This document shows, piece by piece, positions 16,284-27,013 of a DNA stretch of 57,119 bases (position 1 is its first letter; each line of letters starts with the position of its first letter). A program made the translations under genes and the position numbers. Source of the DNA: Rubrivivax sp. (lineage in GTDB: Bacteria; Pseudomonadota; Gammaproteobacteria; Burkholderiales; Burkholderiaceae_C); assembly GCA_020848515.1 (NCBI GenBank), contig JADLIA010000031.1, positions 1 through 57,119 on the forward strand, in the 5' to 3' direction. The notes under the pieces were generated by a model that saw nothing but the letters and a program-made list of their open reading frames with translations, was not told the origin of the DNA and made no database searches.

Positions 16284-16337
16284 GCTATTTATTCAATAGC
16301 TTTTGGCGCTTGCCAGACAAGCGCTGGAGGCCGATTA
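16284..16337 (+). repeat. Interspersed double-hairpin element, copy 4
   Basis: GCTATTTATTCAATAGCTTTTGGCGCTTGCCAGACAAGCGCTGGAGGCCGATTA; contains perfect GCGCTTG-ccaga-CAAGCGC stem. Confidence 0.9.
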
Positions 16338-16378
16338 TCCTTGGAATACAGCCCCCCCCCCGCCGGTGGCGCCGGCCG

Positions 16379-17659
16379 TCAGGACCGGGCCGCCTGCTTC
16401 CAGGCCTGTGCGGCGGCGGGCTCGTCGCCGCGCTGCTCGGCCAGCTCGGCCAGCGCGCGCCAGGCATGGCGGCGCAGCTCGGCGTCGGGCAGCGACTGCG
16501 CCGCCTGACCCAGCAGCAGCTGAGCCCGGCCCCACAGGCCGCGGTGGCGGCAGGCCATGCCGGCCAGGTATTGCAGGCTGGGGTCGCGCGGGTGGGCCTG
16601 CTGGGCCGACTCGACCAGCGCCAGCCATTGCTGGTCGGAGGCCTCGCCGGTGGCGATCAGGGCCTGCTCCAGCACCTGCACCAGGCGGGCGCGCAGCGCC
16701 GGGCCGAAGCTGCCTGGCTGGGCCAGCGCCTGCTCCCACACCGGGCGCAGCCATTGCCGCACCAGGGCGCGCGGGCCGTCCAGCGCCAGCATGCGCTGGG
16801 CGGCGCGCAGCGCCAGCTCGGGCATGGCGCGCTCGCCGGCGTCCAGCGAGCCCCACACGGCCTGCAGCTGCGCCGGGTCGTGCACCTCGTCGATCAAGCT
16901 GGCCGCCAGCCCGCGCAGCAGGCTGCGCGCCGCGGCCGGCGAAAAGGCCCCGTGCTTGGCCAGCAGGCGCGCGGTTTCCAGGGCCTCGGCGTGGTGCCCG
17001 CTCTGGCGCGCCGCCTTGAGCTTGATGCGCAGCGCCGCCGTGCGCCGGGTGGCACCGGCGGGCAGCTCGTTGAGCCGCGCCAGCGCCGCGCCGGCGTCCC
17101 GCTGGTCGAGCGACCAGCGCGCGGCGCGCAGCAGCACGCCTTCGCGCAGCTCGGGGGCGGCGCCGGCACGGCCGGCCACGTCGAGCGCGTGTTCCAGATG
17201 CTGGTCGCGCATGGCCTCGTCGCGCAAGGCATGCGCGCTTTCGGCCACCGTCATGTGGGCCAGGGTGCGCAGGCTGGGCGCGTGCGGCGGGGCTTCGGCG
17301 GCGTCGCTCAGGGCCTGCACCCGGGTCAGCGCGCTTTCGGCGGCCTTGCGCGCACGCAGAAAGCGTCCGGCGGCCAGTTGCGCGGCAGCGTCGATCAGGG
17401 TGGCGTGCATGGCGCGCTCGCGCTGCTGGGTGCGCCAGCGGCGCGCCTGGCGCGGCAGCTGAACCATGGCCGACAGCGCCCGCAGCGCCAGGTACAGCAG
17501 CACGAACAGCGCCAGCAGCAGCAGCAGCGCCAGGTTGACCGACACGTCCACCCGGTGCGGCGGCCAGAACACCGTCACCGTGCCTTCGTTGTCACCGGCA
17601 AACAGCGCCAGCGCCACCGCGGCGGCGAACAGACCCATCAACCACAGGGCGGCGCGCAT
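16379..17659 (-). CDS. hemY: HemY-like protein, heme biosynthesis locus (HemY_N domain, TPR-rich)
   Basis: MRAALWLMGLFAAAVALALFAGDNEGTVTVFWPPHRVDVSVNLALLLLLALFVLLYLALR; follows hemC-D-X. Confidence 0.85.
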   Translation of the reverse strand: MRAALWLMGLFAAAVALALFAGDNEGTVTVFWPPHRVDVSVNLALLLLLALFVLLYLALRALSAMVQLPRQARRWRTQQRERAMHATLIDAAAQLAAGRFLRARKAAESALTRVQALSDAAEAPPHAPSLRTLAHMTVAESAHALRDEAMRDQHLEHALDVAGRAGAAPELREGVLLRAARWSLDQRDAGAALARLNELPAGATRRTAALRIKLKAARQSGHHAEALETARLLAKHGAFSPAAARSLLRGLAASLIDEVHDPAQLQAVWGSLDAGERAMPELALRAAQRMLALDGPRALVRQWLRPVWEQALAQPGSFGPALRARLVQVLEQALIATGEASDQQWLALVESAQQAHPRDPSLQYLAGMACRHRGLWGRAQLLLGQAAQSLPDAELRRHAWRALAELAEQRGDEPAAAQAWKQAARS

Positions 17660-17664
17660 GGTGG

Positions 17665-18789
17665 TCAGCGCGTCCCGGGCACCGTGTGGGCCGTGGCCAC
17701 GGCCTGCCCCAGGGCGACCAGGGAATCGTCCACGCGCGGCAACTCGGCCGAGCGGGTGCTGACCTGGACCTGCTGCAGCAAGGTGGCGGCGGCCTGGGTG
17801 CGGCGCGAGGCCGGGTCGAACCAGGTGCCCAGGGACATGGCGGCGGCGGTCAGGTCGGCGCGCGCGGCTTCGTACTGGCGCGCCAGCAGCGCCAGGCGCG
17901 CGCCCTGCAGGCGCAGCTTGAGATTTTCGCGCACGAAGAACACCTGCTCGGGGCTGAGCATGCTGGCCTCGGGGCGTTCGATGCGGCTGACGCGCAGCAG
18001 GCCCTGGGCCTCGTCCCGCACGCTCTGCCACAGCCGGCCCCAGGCGCTTTCGGCGGCGGCGGCGGGGGCGGTGGTGGCCGGGGCGCTGCGCGCGTGCGGC
18101 ACCTCGTTGGCGGCGGGCAGATCGTCGACCTGCCGCAGCAGCTGATCGAGCCGCGCCAGCAGGCCGGCGGCGTCGGGGATGCTGGCCGACTTGACGCGCT
18201 CGAGGTCGCGCGCCACGGCGCGGCCGACCGGCGCCAGGCGCGGGTCGCTGCTGCGCGCCAGGCGCCGCTCGGCGGTGCGCAGCGCGGCCAGCAGCGGCTC
18301 CACGCTGCCGGTCAGCTGGGTCTGGTCCTGCGCCAGGCGCAGGGCGGCTTCCAGATCCACCGCCAGGTTCTCGTCGCGCGCGCGGGCGACGCTGTGCACC
18401 AGCTCGTCGAGCTGCGCCCGGTAGGCGGCCAGTTCGGCCAGGCGGGCGTCCAGCGCCGCCACCTTGCCGGCCATGTCGCGCACGCCCTCCTCGGCCTGGC
18501 GCGCCAGGGTGCGCGCCTCCACCGACTGCGTGCCGGCTTCCCGGCTCTGGCGCGCCAGCTGTTCCTGCATGCCGGTCAGCTTCTGCCACAGCAGCAGGCC
18601 GACCACCAGGCCGGCCGCGGCCAGCAGCCAGGCCAGCCACAGGCCGGGGGACACGCCGGCGCCGCGCGGTGCCGCGGCATGCGCTGGCGCCAGCGGGCTG
18701 GCCGGCGCCGCCGTGCCGGCCTCGGTCGCCACGGGCGCCGGCACAGGGGGCGGCGCGGCAGGCGCTGCGGGGCTCGGCTCGGACGTCAT
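17665..18789 (-). CDS. hemX: HemX-like protein (uroporphyrinogen-III C-methyltransferase family annotation)
   Basis: Pro/Ala-rich N-term, single TM, coiled coil, C-term ...RVKSASIPDAAGLLARLDQLLRQVDDLP...RIERPEASMLSPEQVFFVRENLKLRLQGARLALLAR. Confidence 0.85.
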   Translation of the reverse strand: MTSEPSPAAPAAPPPVPAPVATEAGTAAPASPLAPAHAAAPRGAGVSPGLWLAWLLAAAGLVVGLLLWQKLTGMQEQLARQSREAGTQSVEARTLARQAEEGVRDMAGKVAALDARLAELAAYRAQLDELVHSVARARDENLAVDLEAALRLAQDQTQLTGSVEPLLAALRTAERRLARSSDPRLAPVGRAVARDLERVKSASIPDAAGLLARLDQLLRQVDDLPAANEVPHARSAPATTAPAAAAESAWGRLWQSVRDEAQGLLRVSRIERPEASMLSPEQVFFVRENLKLRLQGARLALLARQYEAARADLTAAAMSLGTWFDPASRRTQAAATLLQQVQVSTRSAELPRVDDSLVALGQAVATAHTVPGTR

Positions 18790-19577
18790 GCGAGCGATTT
18801 TATCGACGCACTCACCGCGTCCAGCGTGGGCTGGCTGTGGTGCACCGTGCCAAACCCGGCGGCCCGCGCCGCGGCGCCGATGCGTGGGTGGGTGACCAGC
18901 GCGCGCGCCGCCTGCCAGCCGATCTGCGGCAGGCACTGGCGCAGGTGGGCAATGGCTTCGGAACTGCTGAACAGCCACAGCGTGCCGTCGCGCGCCGCCG
19001 CCGCGGCCCGCGCCAGGCCGGCGGCATCCAGCCGCGGCGCCGTGCGGCGGTAGGCCAGCACCTGATCGACCTCGGCGCCGGCCGCCGTCAGCTGCGCCGC
19101 CAGCCAGTCGCGGCCGGCCACGCTGCCCGCGGCGTCACCGCCGCGCACGATCAGCACGCGCAGGCCAGGGCGCACCTGCGGTGCCACCTGGGCCCACAGC
19201 GATTCGGAGTCGAATTGCGGCGCCTCGGGCGCCGGCTGATCGATGCGAGCGGCCGGCCAGCCGGCCCGCTGCAGCGCCGCCGTGGTGCCCGGACCGGGCG
19301 ACCATGCTCTTGTTTCGATAGCTGTCAGCGCTTGCTGCAACTGCACTGCAGCCTGATTTGACCCCATAAACCCGGTGACCGCGTTGCCGCTGACGAACAT
19401 CGCCACGGCATAGTCGCCCAGGTGCTGGCGCACCTGCAGCAGGCGACCGGCCAGGGGCTCGGGCACGATGTCGATCAGCGGCAGCGCCTGCGCGTCGATG
19501 CCGCATTGGCGCAGCTGGCCCACCCAGTGGGCGGCGTCGTGCGCCGGCCGGGTGACGAGCACGCGCGGCGCAGCCAT
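18786..19577 (-). CDS. hemD: Uroporphyrinogen-III synthase (carries in-frame element copy)
   Basis: MAAPRVLVTRPAHDAAHWVGQLRQCGIDAQALPLIDIVP...FVSGNAVTGF...; between hemC and hemX. Confidence 0.88.
   Translation of the reverse strand: MAAPRVLVTRPAHDAAHWVGQLRQCGIDAQALPLIDIVPEPLAGRLLQVRQHLGDYAVAMFVSGNAVTGFMGSNQAAVQLQQALTAIETRAWSPGPGTTAALQRAGWPAARIDQPAPEAPQFDSESLWAQVAPQVRPGLRVLIVRGGDAAGSVAGRDWLAAQLTAAGAEVDQVLAYRRTAPRLDAAGLARAAAAARDGTLWLFSSSEAIAHLRQCLPQIGWQAARALVTHPRIGAAARAAGFGTVHHSQPTLDAVSASIKSLA
19306..19360 (+). repeat. Interspersed double-hairpin element, copy 5, inside hemD
   Basis: GCTCTTGTTTCGATAGCTGTCAGCGCTTGCTGCAACTGCACTGCAGCCTGATTTG; encodes GSNQAAVQLQQALTAIETRA in hemD frame. Confidence 0.85.
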
Positions 19578-19585
19578 GGGCCGGC

Positions 19586-20491
19586 TCAACGGGCGCCGCC
19601 GGCGCGCAGCCCGGCCGCCACACGCTCGCCCAGGGCTTCGGCCTGCGCCAGGGTGCTTACCTGGGCCTCGCCCTCGGCCCTGACCAGCACCGGCGCGCCT
19701 TCAGGGTCGCCCCAGGCAGCGCGCAGGTGCAGACGCTCGCCCTGCCGCGTGGCGTGCGCCGCCAGCGGCATCGAGCAGCTGCCCCCCATGGCGCGGCTGA
19801 CGGCGCGTTCGGCCGCCACCGCCAGCCAGGTCGGCTGGTCGGCCAGCGGCGCCAGCGCCTGCGTCAGCTCGCCGCGGCCTGCGCGGATTTCGATGCCCAG
19901 CGCCCCCTGCCCGGCCGCCGGCAGCATGGCGTCGCTGTCGAAGATGTGGCGGATGCGCGCCGCCAGCCCCAGGCGCTTGAGGCCGGCGGCGGCCAGCACG
20001 ATGCCGGCGTACCGGCCTTCGTCGAGCTTGCGCAGCCGCGTGTCGAGGTTGCCGCGCAGCGGCTCGATGCGCAGGTCGGGCCGCAGGGCGCGCAGCAGCA
20101 CCGTGCGGCGCAGGCTGGAGGTGCCGACCACGGCGCCGGCCGGCAGCTCATCCAGGCTGGCGTGCGCGGGCGACACCCAGGCGTCGCGCGGGTCCTCGCG
20201 CGCCATCACGCAGGCCAGCTGCAGGCCCGCGGGCAGCTCCATCGGCACGTCCTTGAGCGAGTGCACGGCAATGTCGGCGCGGCCGTCTTCGAGCGCGGCT
20301 TCCAGCTCCTTGACGAACAGGCCCTTGCCGCCCACCTTGCTGAGCGTGCGGTCGAGGATCTGGTCGCCCTGGGTGGTCATGCCCAGCAGCCGCACGCTGT
20401 GGCCGCGCTGCGTCAGCAGGGCACGCACATGTTCGGCCTGCCACAGGGCCAGGCGGCTTTCACGGGTGGCGATGGTGATGGAAAGAGACAT
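19586..20491 (-). CDS. hemC: Hydroxymethylbilane synthase
   Basis: [22 protein letters not shown]...[37 protein letters not shown]. Confidence 0.97.
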   Translation of the reverse strand: MSLSITIATRESRLALWQAEHVRALLTQRGHSVRLLGMTTQGDQILDRTLSKVGGKGLFVKELEAALEDGRADIAVHSLKDVPMELPAGLQLACVMAREDPRDAWVSPAHASLDELPAGAVVGTSSLRRTVLLRALRPDLRIEPLRGNLDTRLRKLDEGRYAGIVLAAAGLKRLGLAARIRHIFDSDAMLPAAGQGALGIEIRAGRGELTQALAPLADQPTWLAVAAERAVSRAMGGSCSMPLAAHATRQGERLHLRAAWGDPEGAPVLVRAEGEAQVSTLAQAEALGERVAAGLRAGGAR

Positions 20492-20586
20492 GGGGGGCGA
20501 TGCTACCGGACGCCGCGGCCCGGCACCCGCGAGACCTCAGCGGCGTGCCCTGTGCGCCCGGCCGCCGGCGACGGCCGGCGCGCCGT

Positions 20587-21333
20587 TCAGCGCGGCTCGC
20601 CGAGCGCCGCACGCACCGCCGCCAGCTGCCGGCGCGACACCGGCAGCGCTTCGTCGAGGCCGGCCAGTTGCACGGCCCAGCCCTCGCCCTCGTCCGGGTC
20701 CTGGTGGCGCACCAGGGCCCGGATGGCGTTGCGCGCCACCAGCGTGCTGCGGTGGATGCGCAGAAAGCGCCCGCCATGGCGCTCTTCCAGCTGGTTCAGG
20801 CTGCCGTCCAGCAGATGGCTGGCGTCGGCCGTGCGCACGGTGATGTACTTGAGCTCGGCCTTCAGGTAGAGCACCTCCGCCAGCGGCACGCGCAGCGTGC
20901 GGTGGCGCTCGGTGATGAGCAACCAGTCAGGGGCCGAATCGTGCTCTGGCGCGCTCCGCAACTGCGCCACGCGCTGCGTTTTTTGTAGCGCCGCCTGCAG
21001 GCGTTCGAGCCGCACCGGCTTGGTCAGGTAGTCGACGGCATCGATCTCGAAGGCGCGCACCGCGTGTTCGGCGTGGGCGGTGACGAACACCACCCGCGGC
21101 GGCTCGGGCAAGGCGCGCAGCGCGCAGGCCAGCTGCATGCCGTCGGCCCCCGGCATGTGGATGTCCAGCAGCGCCACATCGAAGCGCTGGTGCTGCGCCA
21201 GGGCCAGCGCCTGGGCGGCCGTGCCGGCCTCGGCGGCGGCCACAGCCTCGGGCTCGCGGCAGTCGGCCAGCAGCGCGCGCAGGCGCGCACGCGCCAGCGG
21301 CTCGTCGTCGACCACCAGCACCTGCAGCGCCAT
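20587..21333 (-). CDS. LytTR-family response regulator (AlgR-like)
   Basis: MALQVLVVDDEPLARARLRALLADC...DVALLDIHMPGADGMQLA...DYLTKPVRLERL... LytTR C-term ITERHRTLRVPLAEVLYLKAELKYITVRT. Confidence 0.93.
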   Translation of the reverse strand: MALQVLVVDDEPLARARLRALLADCREPEAVAAAEAGTAAQALALAQHQRFDVALLDIHMPGADGMQLACALRALPEPPRVVFVTAHAEHAVRAFEIDAVDYLTKPVRLERLQAALQKTQRVAQLRSAPEHDSAPDWLLITERHRTLRVPLAEVLYLKAELKYITVRTADASHLLDGSLNQLEERHGGRFLRIHRSTLVARNAIRALVRHQDPDEGEGWAVQLAGLDEALPVSRRQLAAVRAALGEPR

Positions 21334-22385
21334 CACGCCCCTCGCCCCGGCAAGGGCACCTCGATGCGGGCCTGATATACGCCGTCCACCAGCGCCGTGC
21401 GGAAGTCGCCCTCCAGATCGTGCAGCAGGCGCAGCCGGTCGCGCACGTTGGCCTGCGCGATGCCGAAGCCCGCCCGCCCCTGCCCGGCCGGCACGGTGTT
21501 GGTGACCTTGATCAGCGCGCGCTGGCCGCGCCGCTGGGTCGAAATGCGCAGCTCGGCGCCGCCGGGGCTGGGCTCGACGCCGTGCTTGACGGCGTTTTCC
21601 ACCAGCGGCTGCAGGATCAGCGGCGGCAGGCGCGCGCCGTGCACGCGCTCGTCCAGCGCCCACTCCACCCGCAGGCGCTCGCCGAAACGCAGTTGCTCGA
21701 TCTCCAGATAGCGCTGCGCCAGCTCGATTTCCTGGCCGACGGTGGCGCTGTCGCCCTGCTCGGCCAGCGCGTGGCGGAACAGGTCGGACAGGTCTTCCAG
21801 CACCCGTTCGGCCTTGGCCGGCTCGGCGCGCACCAGGGCGATGGCGGTGTTGAGGGTGTTGAACAAAAAATGCGGGCGGATGCGCGACTGCAGCTCGGCC
21901 AGCCGCGCCGTGGTGGCCGCCGGCTGGCGACCGCGCACGCGCCACAGCAACCCGGCCATCAGGCCGGCGGCCAGCAACGCCCCGGTGCTGGCGCTGGCCA
22001 GCCAGGGCGGCGCGGCGGCAAAACCCAGCAGCGCCAGCGTGCCGCAGGCGTACAAGCCGGCCAGCGCCCCCAGCGCCACCCCGGCGGCGGCCTGCAGCGG
22101 CCAGCTCAGGCGCGCCAGCAGGCGCTTGAGCGCGCAGGCCAGCACCAGCCACAGCAGCGTGGCCGGCAGGGCGCCGCCGGTAACCAGCGCCACCCGCGCC
22201 AGCCAGTCCGACAGGTCGGCGGTGAGGTACATCAGCCCGACCCCGATCACCGCCTCCACGTACAGCACGGCGCGCAGGATCACCCCCACCTGACAGGCGT
22301 CGAACACCAGCGGTGGCGGCGCCGGGCGCGCCTTGGGCGGCCGCTTGCGTTCACCGAAGGTCGATAGAATTTGCGAGTCCTGCAT
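21333..22385 (-). CDS. Sensor histidine kinase, LytS/AlgZ type
   Basis: His_kinase motif LQSRIRPHFLFNTLNTAIALVRAEPAKAERVLEDLSDLFRHAL; LPPLILQPLVENAVKHGV. Confidence 0.93.
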   Translation of the reverse strand: MQDSQILSTFGERKRPPKARPAPPPLVFDACQVGVILRAVLYVEAVIGVGLMYLTADLSDWLARVALVTGGALPATLLWLVLACALKRLLARLSWPLQAAAGVALGALAGLYACGTLALLGFAAAPPWLASASTGALLAAGLMAGLLWRVRGRQPAATTARLAELQSRIRPHFLFNTLNTAIALVRAEPAKAERVLEDLSDLFRHALAEQGDSATVGQEIELAQRYLEIEQLRFGERLRVEWALDERVHGARLPPLILQPLVENAVKHGVEPSPGGAELRISTQRRGQRALIKVTNTVPAGQGRAGFGIAQANVRDRLRLLHDLEGDFRTALVDGVYQARIEVPLPGRGA

Positions 22386-22495
22386 GGGCCGTGGCGATTG
22401 TGGCCGCAGTGTAGGCCGCAACCCGCGCGCTCCGGGCGCGTCCGTCCGTCCAGCCGCGCCGTTCGTCAGTCCGCGCGCCACTTCTTCACACCCGC

Positions 22496-23935
<1,440 letters not shown>

Positions 23936-24041
23936 GCGGCGTCGCTGACTGGGCGAACGGCCCACCCTCCCGGCGCGCGCCGCAATCTGCGTCGGCGCGG
24001 GCAAGCCCCTCCAACCGCCGCTTCCAGGCTGAGTGGGGGGA

Positions 24042-25046
24042 TCAGGTGTTGGCCGCCAGATCCACCACCGGCTGGCTCCCGCACGGCAACCGATCCGCAC
24101 CGACGGCACCTTGTGCGCGGAACCACTCGATGGTCTGCGCCAGGCCTTGCACCAAGGGCACTTCCGGTTGCCATTCGAGCCAACGCTGTGCCTGGCTGAT
24201 GTCGGGCTGGCGACAGCGCGGGTCCTCTTCACGTGCCGGCAGCGTCCGCACGCCAGCGTTGCTGCCGGTCAGGCGCAGCACCATGGCAGCCAACGCATGC
24301 ATCGACACCTCCTGCGGATTGCCCAGGTTGATCGGACCCGTCACGCGCTCCTGCGCCATCAGGGCCAGCAGACCACGCACGGTATCGCTGACGTAGCAGA
24401 AGGAGCGGGTCTGCCGACCATCGCCGTGCAGCGGCAGCGGCTCTGCGCGCAACGCGCTGGTGATGAACGTGCTGACCACGCGACCGTCCTGTGGTCGCAG
24501 GCGCGGGCCATAGGTGTTGAACAGACGCGCCAGCCGCACCTGGGTGCCGTGCTGCCGGGCATGCGCCACCGTCAGGGCCTCCGCGCAACGCTTGCCCTCG
24601 TCGTAGCAACTGCGCGGGCCCACCGGGTTGACGTGGCCCCGGTAGGCCTCGGTCTGTGGATGCACCTGCGGGTCGCCGTACACCTCGCTGGTGGAAGTCA
24701 GCAACATGCGGGCACCGTGGGCCCGCGCAAAGTCCAGCGCGTTCAGGGTGCCCAGGACGTTGGTGCGAATGGTCTGCACCGGCGCGGCCTGGTAGTCGAC
24801 CGGGCTGGCCGGGCTGGCCAGGTGAAACACGCGCTGGGCAGCCGGCAATCGCTGCCACAAGGCCGGATCCACCACGTCCCCAGGCACGAAGGCAAACCCA
24901 GGGACCGCCAGCAGGTGCGCCACGTTGTCGCTGCTTCCACTGGACAGGTCGTCCACGCACGTGACTTGAACGCCCTGGATCAGCAGGGCCTCGCAAAGGT
25001 GGCTGCCGATGAAGCCGGCCCCGCCGGTAACCACGGCACGGGTCAT
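24042..25046 (-). CDS. NAD-dependent epimerase/UDP-glucuronate decarboxylase-like SDR
   Basis: MTRAVVTGGAGFIGSHLCEALL...TSTSEVYGDPQVHPQTEAYRGHVNPVGPRSCYDEGKRCAEALTV UXS-type motifs. Confidence 0.85.
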   Translation of the reverse strand: MTRAVVTGGAGFIGSHLCEALLIQGVQVTCVDDLSSGSSDNVAHLLAVPGFAFVPGDVVDPALWQRLPAAQRVFHLASPASPVDYQAAPVQTIRTNVLGTLNALDFARAHGARMLLTSTSEVYGDPQVHPQTEAYRGHVNPVGPRSCYDEGKRCAEALTVAHARQHGTQVRLARLFNTYGPRLRPQDGRVVSTFITSALRAEPLPLHGDGRQTRSFCYVSDTVRGLLALMAQERVTGPINLGNPQEVSMHALAAMVLRLTGSNAGVRTLPAREEDPRCRQPDISQAQRWLEWQPEVPLVQGLAQTIEWFRAQGAVGADRLPCGSQPVVDLAANT

Positions 25047-25906
25047 GACGCGGCGCCATCGATGGGGCGACCGAATGTCCAGCGCACCCGCAACCGTGCC
25101 CACAGCTCTTCGGGCGTCAATCCTTGACCCACGGCGCGCAAGGTGTGGTCGTGCGTCCCGCTCGCCGGCACGGGCACGCCGGCCTGTACGTAGGTGTGCG
25201 CCCAGCTGGATTCGTACAGCACCGTGCGTTGGCCAGTCCAGGCCACCTTGAGGCGATGATGCTGCATGAGCCAGCACATGACCCGGTCACAGATCGGCGT
25301 CAACGAGGGCGGTATCTGGCACCACGCACCCCACAGAAAGCCCGCCGAGCGCGTCAGACTGATGCAACTGGTGTCGACGAATCCAGAGCCCACGTCTTCG
25401 CGCGGCGCCACCAACCGCAGATGTTCGTGACCCGGCAAGAACAGGTACCGCAGCGAAAACACCGCGTCCAGAGCAACCCCGGCAGCCTGCGCCTTGGCAA
25501 CGGTTTCCACGACGGTGGCGACATGCTCGGGCTCGATCAGATTGTCGGCGTCCAGAAAGCACACCACATCGAAACCATCGGCCAGCGCGCACTGGGCGCC
25601 CACACCTCGCGGGGTACAGCCGAAATTGGCGTGGCCGTTCGGCAGCTGGATGTGGCGCACGCCTGGCCACTGCGTCAGCAAGGCGTTCTGAGGAAAGCCG
25701 TCGGCCACCATGTAGTGAACCACCTGCGGGTAGGTCTGGGCGCGAACGCTGGTCAAGCAGCGCTGCAGCGTCGCCGGTGACTCCTTGAAATACGGCGTCA
25801 CCACAGCCACACGCAGTCCAGCGGCGCATCCGCTCGATTCGCTGACTGTCACGATCCTTTCCCCTTTCGTCAGCAGGGGATTATGCAGGTTGATGCATCG
25901 CACCAT
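25043..25906 (-). CDS. Family 2 glycosyltransferase
   Basis: RVAVVTPYFKESPATLQRCLTSVRAQTYPQVVHYMVADGFPQ...DGFDVVCFLDADNLIEPEHV; stop overlaps UXS-like start. Confidence 0.8.
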   Translation of the reverse strand: MVRCINLHNPLLTKGERIVTVSESSGCAAGLRVAVVTPYFKESPATLQRCLTSVRAQTYPQVVHYMVADGFPQNALLTQWPGVRHIQLPNGHANFGCTPRGVGAQCALADGFDVVCFLDADNLIEPEHVATVVETVAKAQAAGVALDAVFSLRYLFLPGHEHLRLVAPREDVGSGFVDTSCISLTRSAGFLWGAWCQIPPSLTPICDRVMCWLMQHHRLKVAWTGQRTVLYESSWAHTYVQAGVPVPASGTHDHTLRAVGQGLTPEELWARLRVRWTFGRPIDGAAS

Positions 25907-25922
25907 GCTCAGGCACTTGCCC

Positions 25923-26885
25923 TCACCCCCGCGGATGGTGCTGCGCGTGCAATTCCTTCAGCCGCTGGCGTGCGATGTGGGTGTAGATGGTGGTGGTGGA
26001 AATGTCGGCATGCCCCAGCAGCAGCTGCACCGCACGCAGGTCGGCTCCGTGGTTGAGCAGGTGGGTGGCGAAGGCGTGGCGCAGCGTGTGCGGTGACAGC
26101 GGCGCCGTCACGCCGGCGGTGCGCGCATAGCGCTTGACCAGGTTCCAGAACATCACGCGCGACATCGCGGTGCCGGGCGTGCGGCCGGCGCTGGTGACGA
26201 ACAGCGCATCGCTCTGGCGCCCGCCCAGCAGCGCCGGACGGGCCTCGCGCAGGTAGCGCTCCAGCCAGTCGCGCGCCTGCTCGCCAAACGGCACCAGGCG
26301 CTCCTTGCTGCCCTTGCCCAGCACGCGCAGCACGCCTTCGTTGAAACCGACGTGAAAGCTCCTGAGCGCCACCAGTTCGCTCACGCGCAGGCCGCTGGCG
26401 TACATCAGTTCCAGCATGGCGCGGTCGCGCAGGCCGAGCGGGGTGCCGGTGTTGGGCGCGGTCAGCAGGGCATCGACCTGCGCCTCGCCGAGCGTCTTGG
26501 GCACGCGCAGCGGCTGGCGCGCGGCCAGCAGCCTGAGCGTCGGGTCGGCGCTCACCAGGTGTTCGCGCAGCGCCCAGCGAAAAAAGCGTTTGAACACCGT
26601 CAGCCGCCGGTTGGCCGAGGTGGCCTTGCCGTCGGCGCGCGCGGCCATGTAGGCGTTCAGGTGCGGCTCCTGGGTCTGCGCCAGCGCCACGCGGTGCGTG
26701 GCCTGCAGCCAGGCGGCGTACAGGGTGAGGTCGCGCCGGTAAGCGGCCAGGGAGTTGGCCGACAGACCGTCTTCCAGCCACAGGGCGTCGATGAAGCGGT
26801 CGATCAGCGGGTCGTCGGGTGCGGCAGCGGCCATGGGTCGGCGCGATGCAATGGGCATCGATGCGAGCGCCGGATTCGGTGTCAT
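25923..26885 (-). CDS. xerD: Site-specific tyrosine recombinase XerD (start uncertain)
   Basis: DRFIDALWLEDGLSANSLAAYRRDL...SPHTLRHAFATHLLNHGADLRAVQLLLGHADISTTTIYTHIARQRLKELHAQHHPRG. Confidence 0.93.
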   Translation of the reverse strand: MTPNPALASMPIASRRPMAAAAPDDPLIDRFIDALWLEDGLSANSLAAYRRDLTLYAAWLQATHRVALAQTQEPHLNAYMAARADGKATSANRRLTVFKRFFRWALREHLVSADPTLRLLAARQPLRVPKTLGEAQVDALLTAPNTGTPLGLRDRAMLELMYASGLRVSELVALRSFHVGFNEGVLRVLGKGSKERLVPFGEQARDWLERYLREARPALLGGRQSDALFVTSAGRTPGTAMSRVMFWNLVKRYARTAGVTAPLSPHTLRHAFATHLLNHGADLRAVQLLLGHADISTTTIYTHIARQRLKELHAQHHPRG

Positions 26886-26937
26886 ATTGGGCTCTGGCAC
26901 GCGCCCATCAAGCGCCAGCAGCTACGTTAATGATAGC
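26884..26937 (-). repeat. Interspersed double-hairpin element, copy 6, at xerD 5' end
   Basis: Revcomp GCTATCATTAACGTAGCTGCTGGCGCTTGATGGGCGCGTGCCAGAGCCCAATAT. Confidence 0.9.
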
Positions 26938-27013
26938 AACCAAAGTCCGCTGCGATCCGGGCACGCCGCCGGCCTGGGACCTGCGGGCGTGTCCGGTCGC
27001 GGGCCGGCGCCGA

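Noticed and set aside
16352-16361. C10 homopolymer downstream of hemY
   Set aside because: Lies in a convergent intergenic region outside both ORFs; slippage there has no obvious coding consequence.
20941-21000. Possible element copy in the LytTR regulator gene (tctggcgcgctccgcaactgcgcc...ttttttgtagcgcc)
   Set aside because: Some motif-like pieces but the order and spacing do not fit the consensus; likely ordinary linker coding sequence.
20587-22385. AlgZ/AlgR-like pair next to hemC as a novel linkage
   Set aside because: A similar algZ-algR-hemC-hemD arrangement is known from pseudomonads, so it is treated as conserved synteny.
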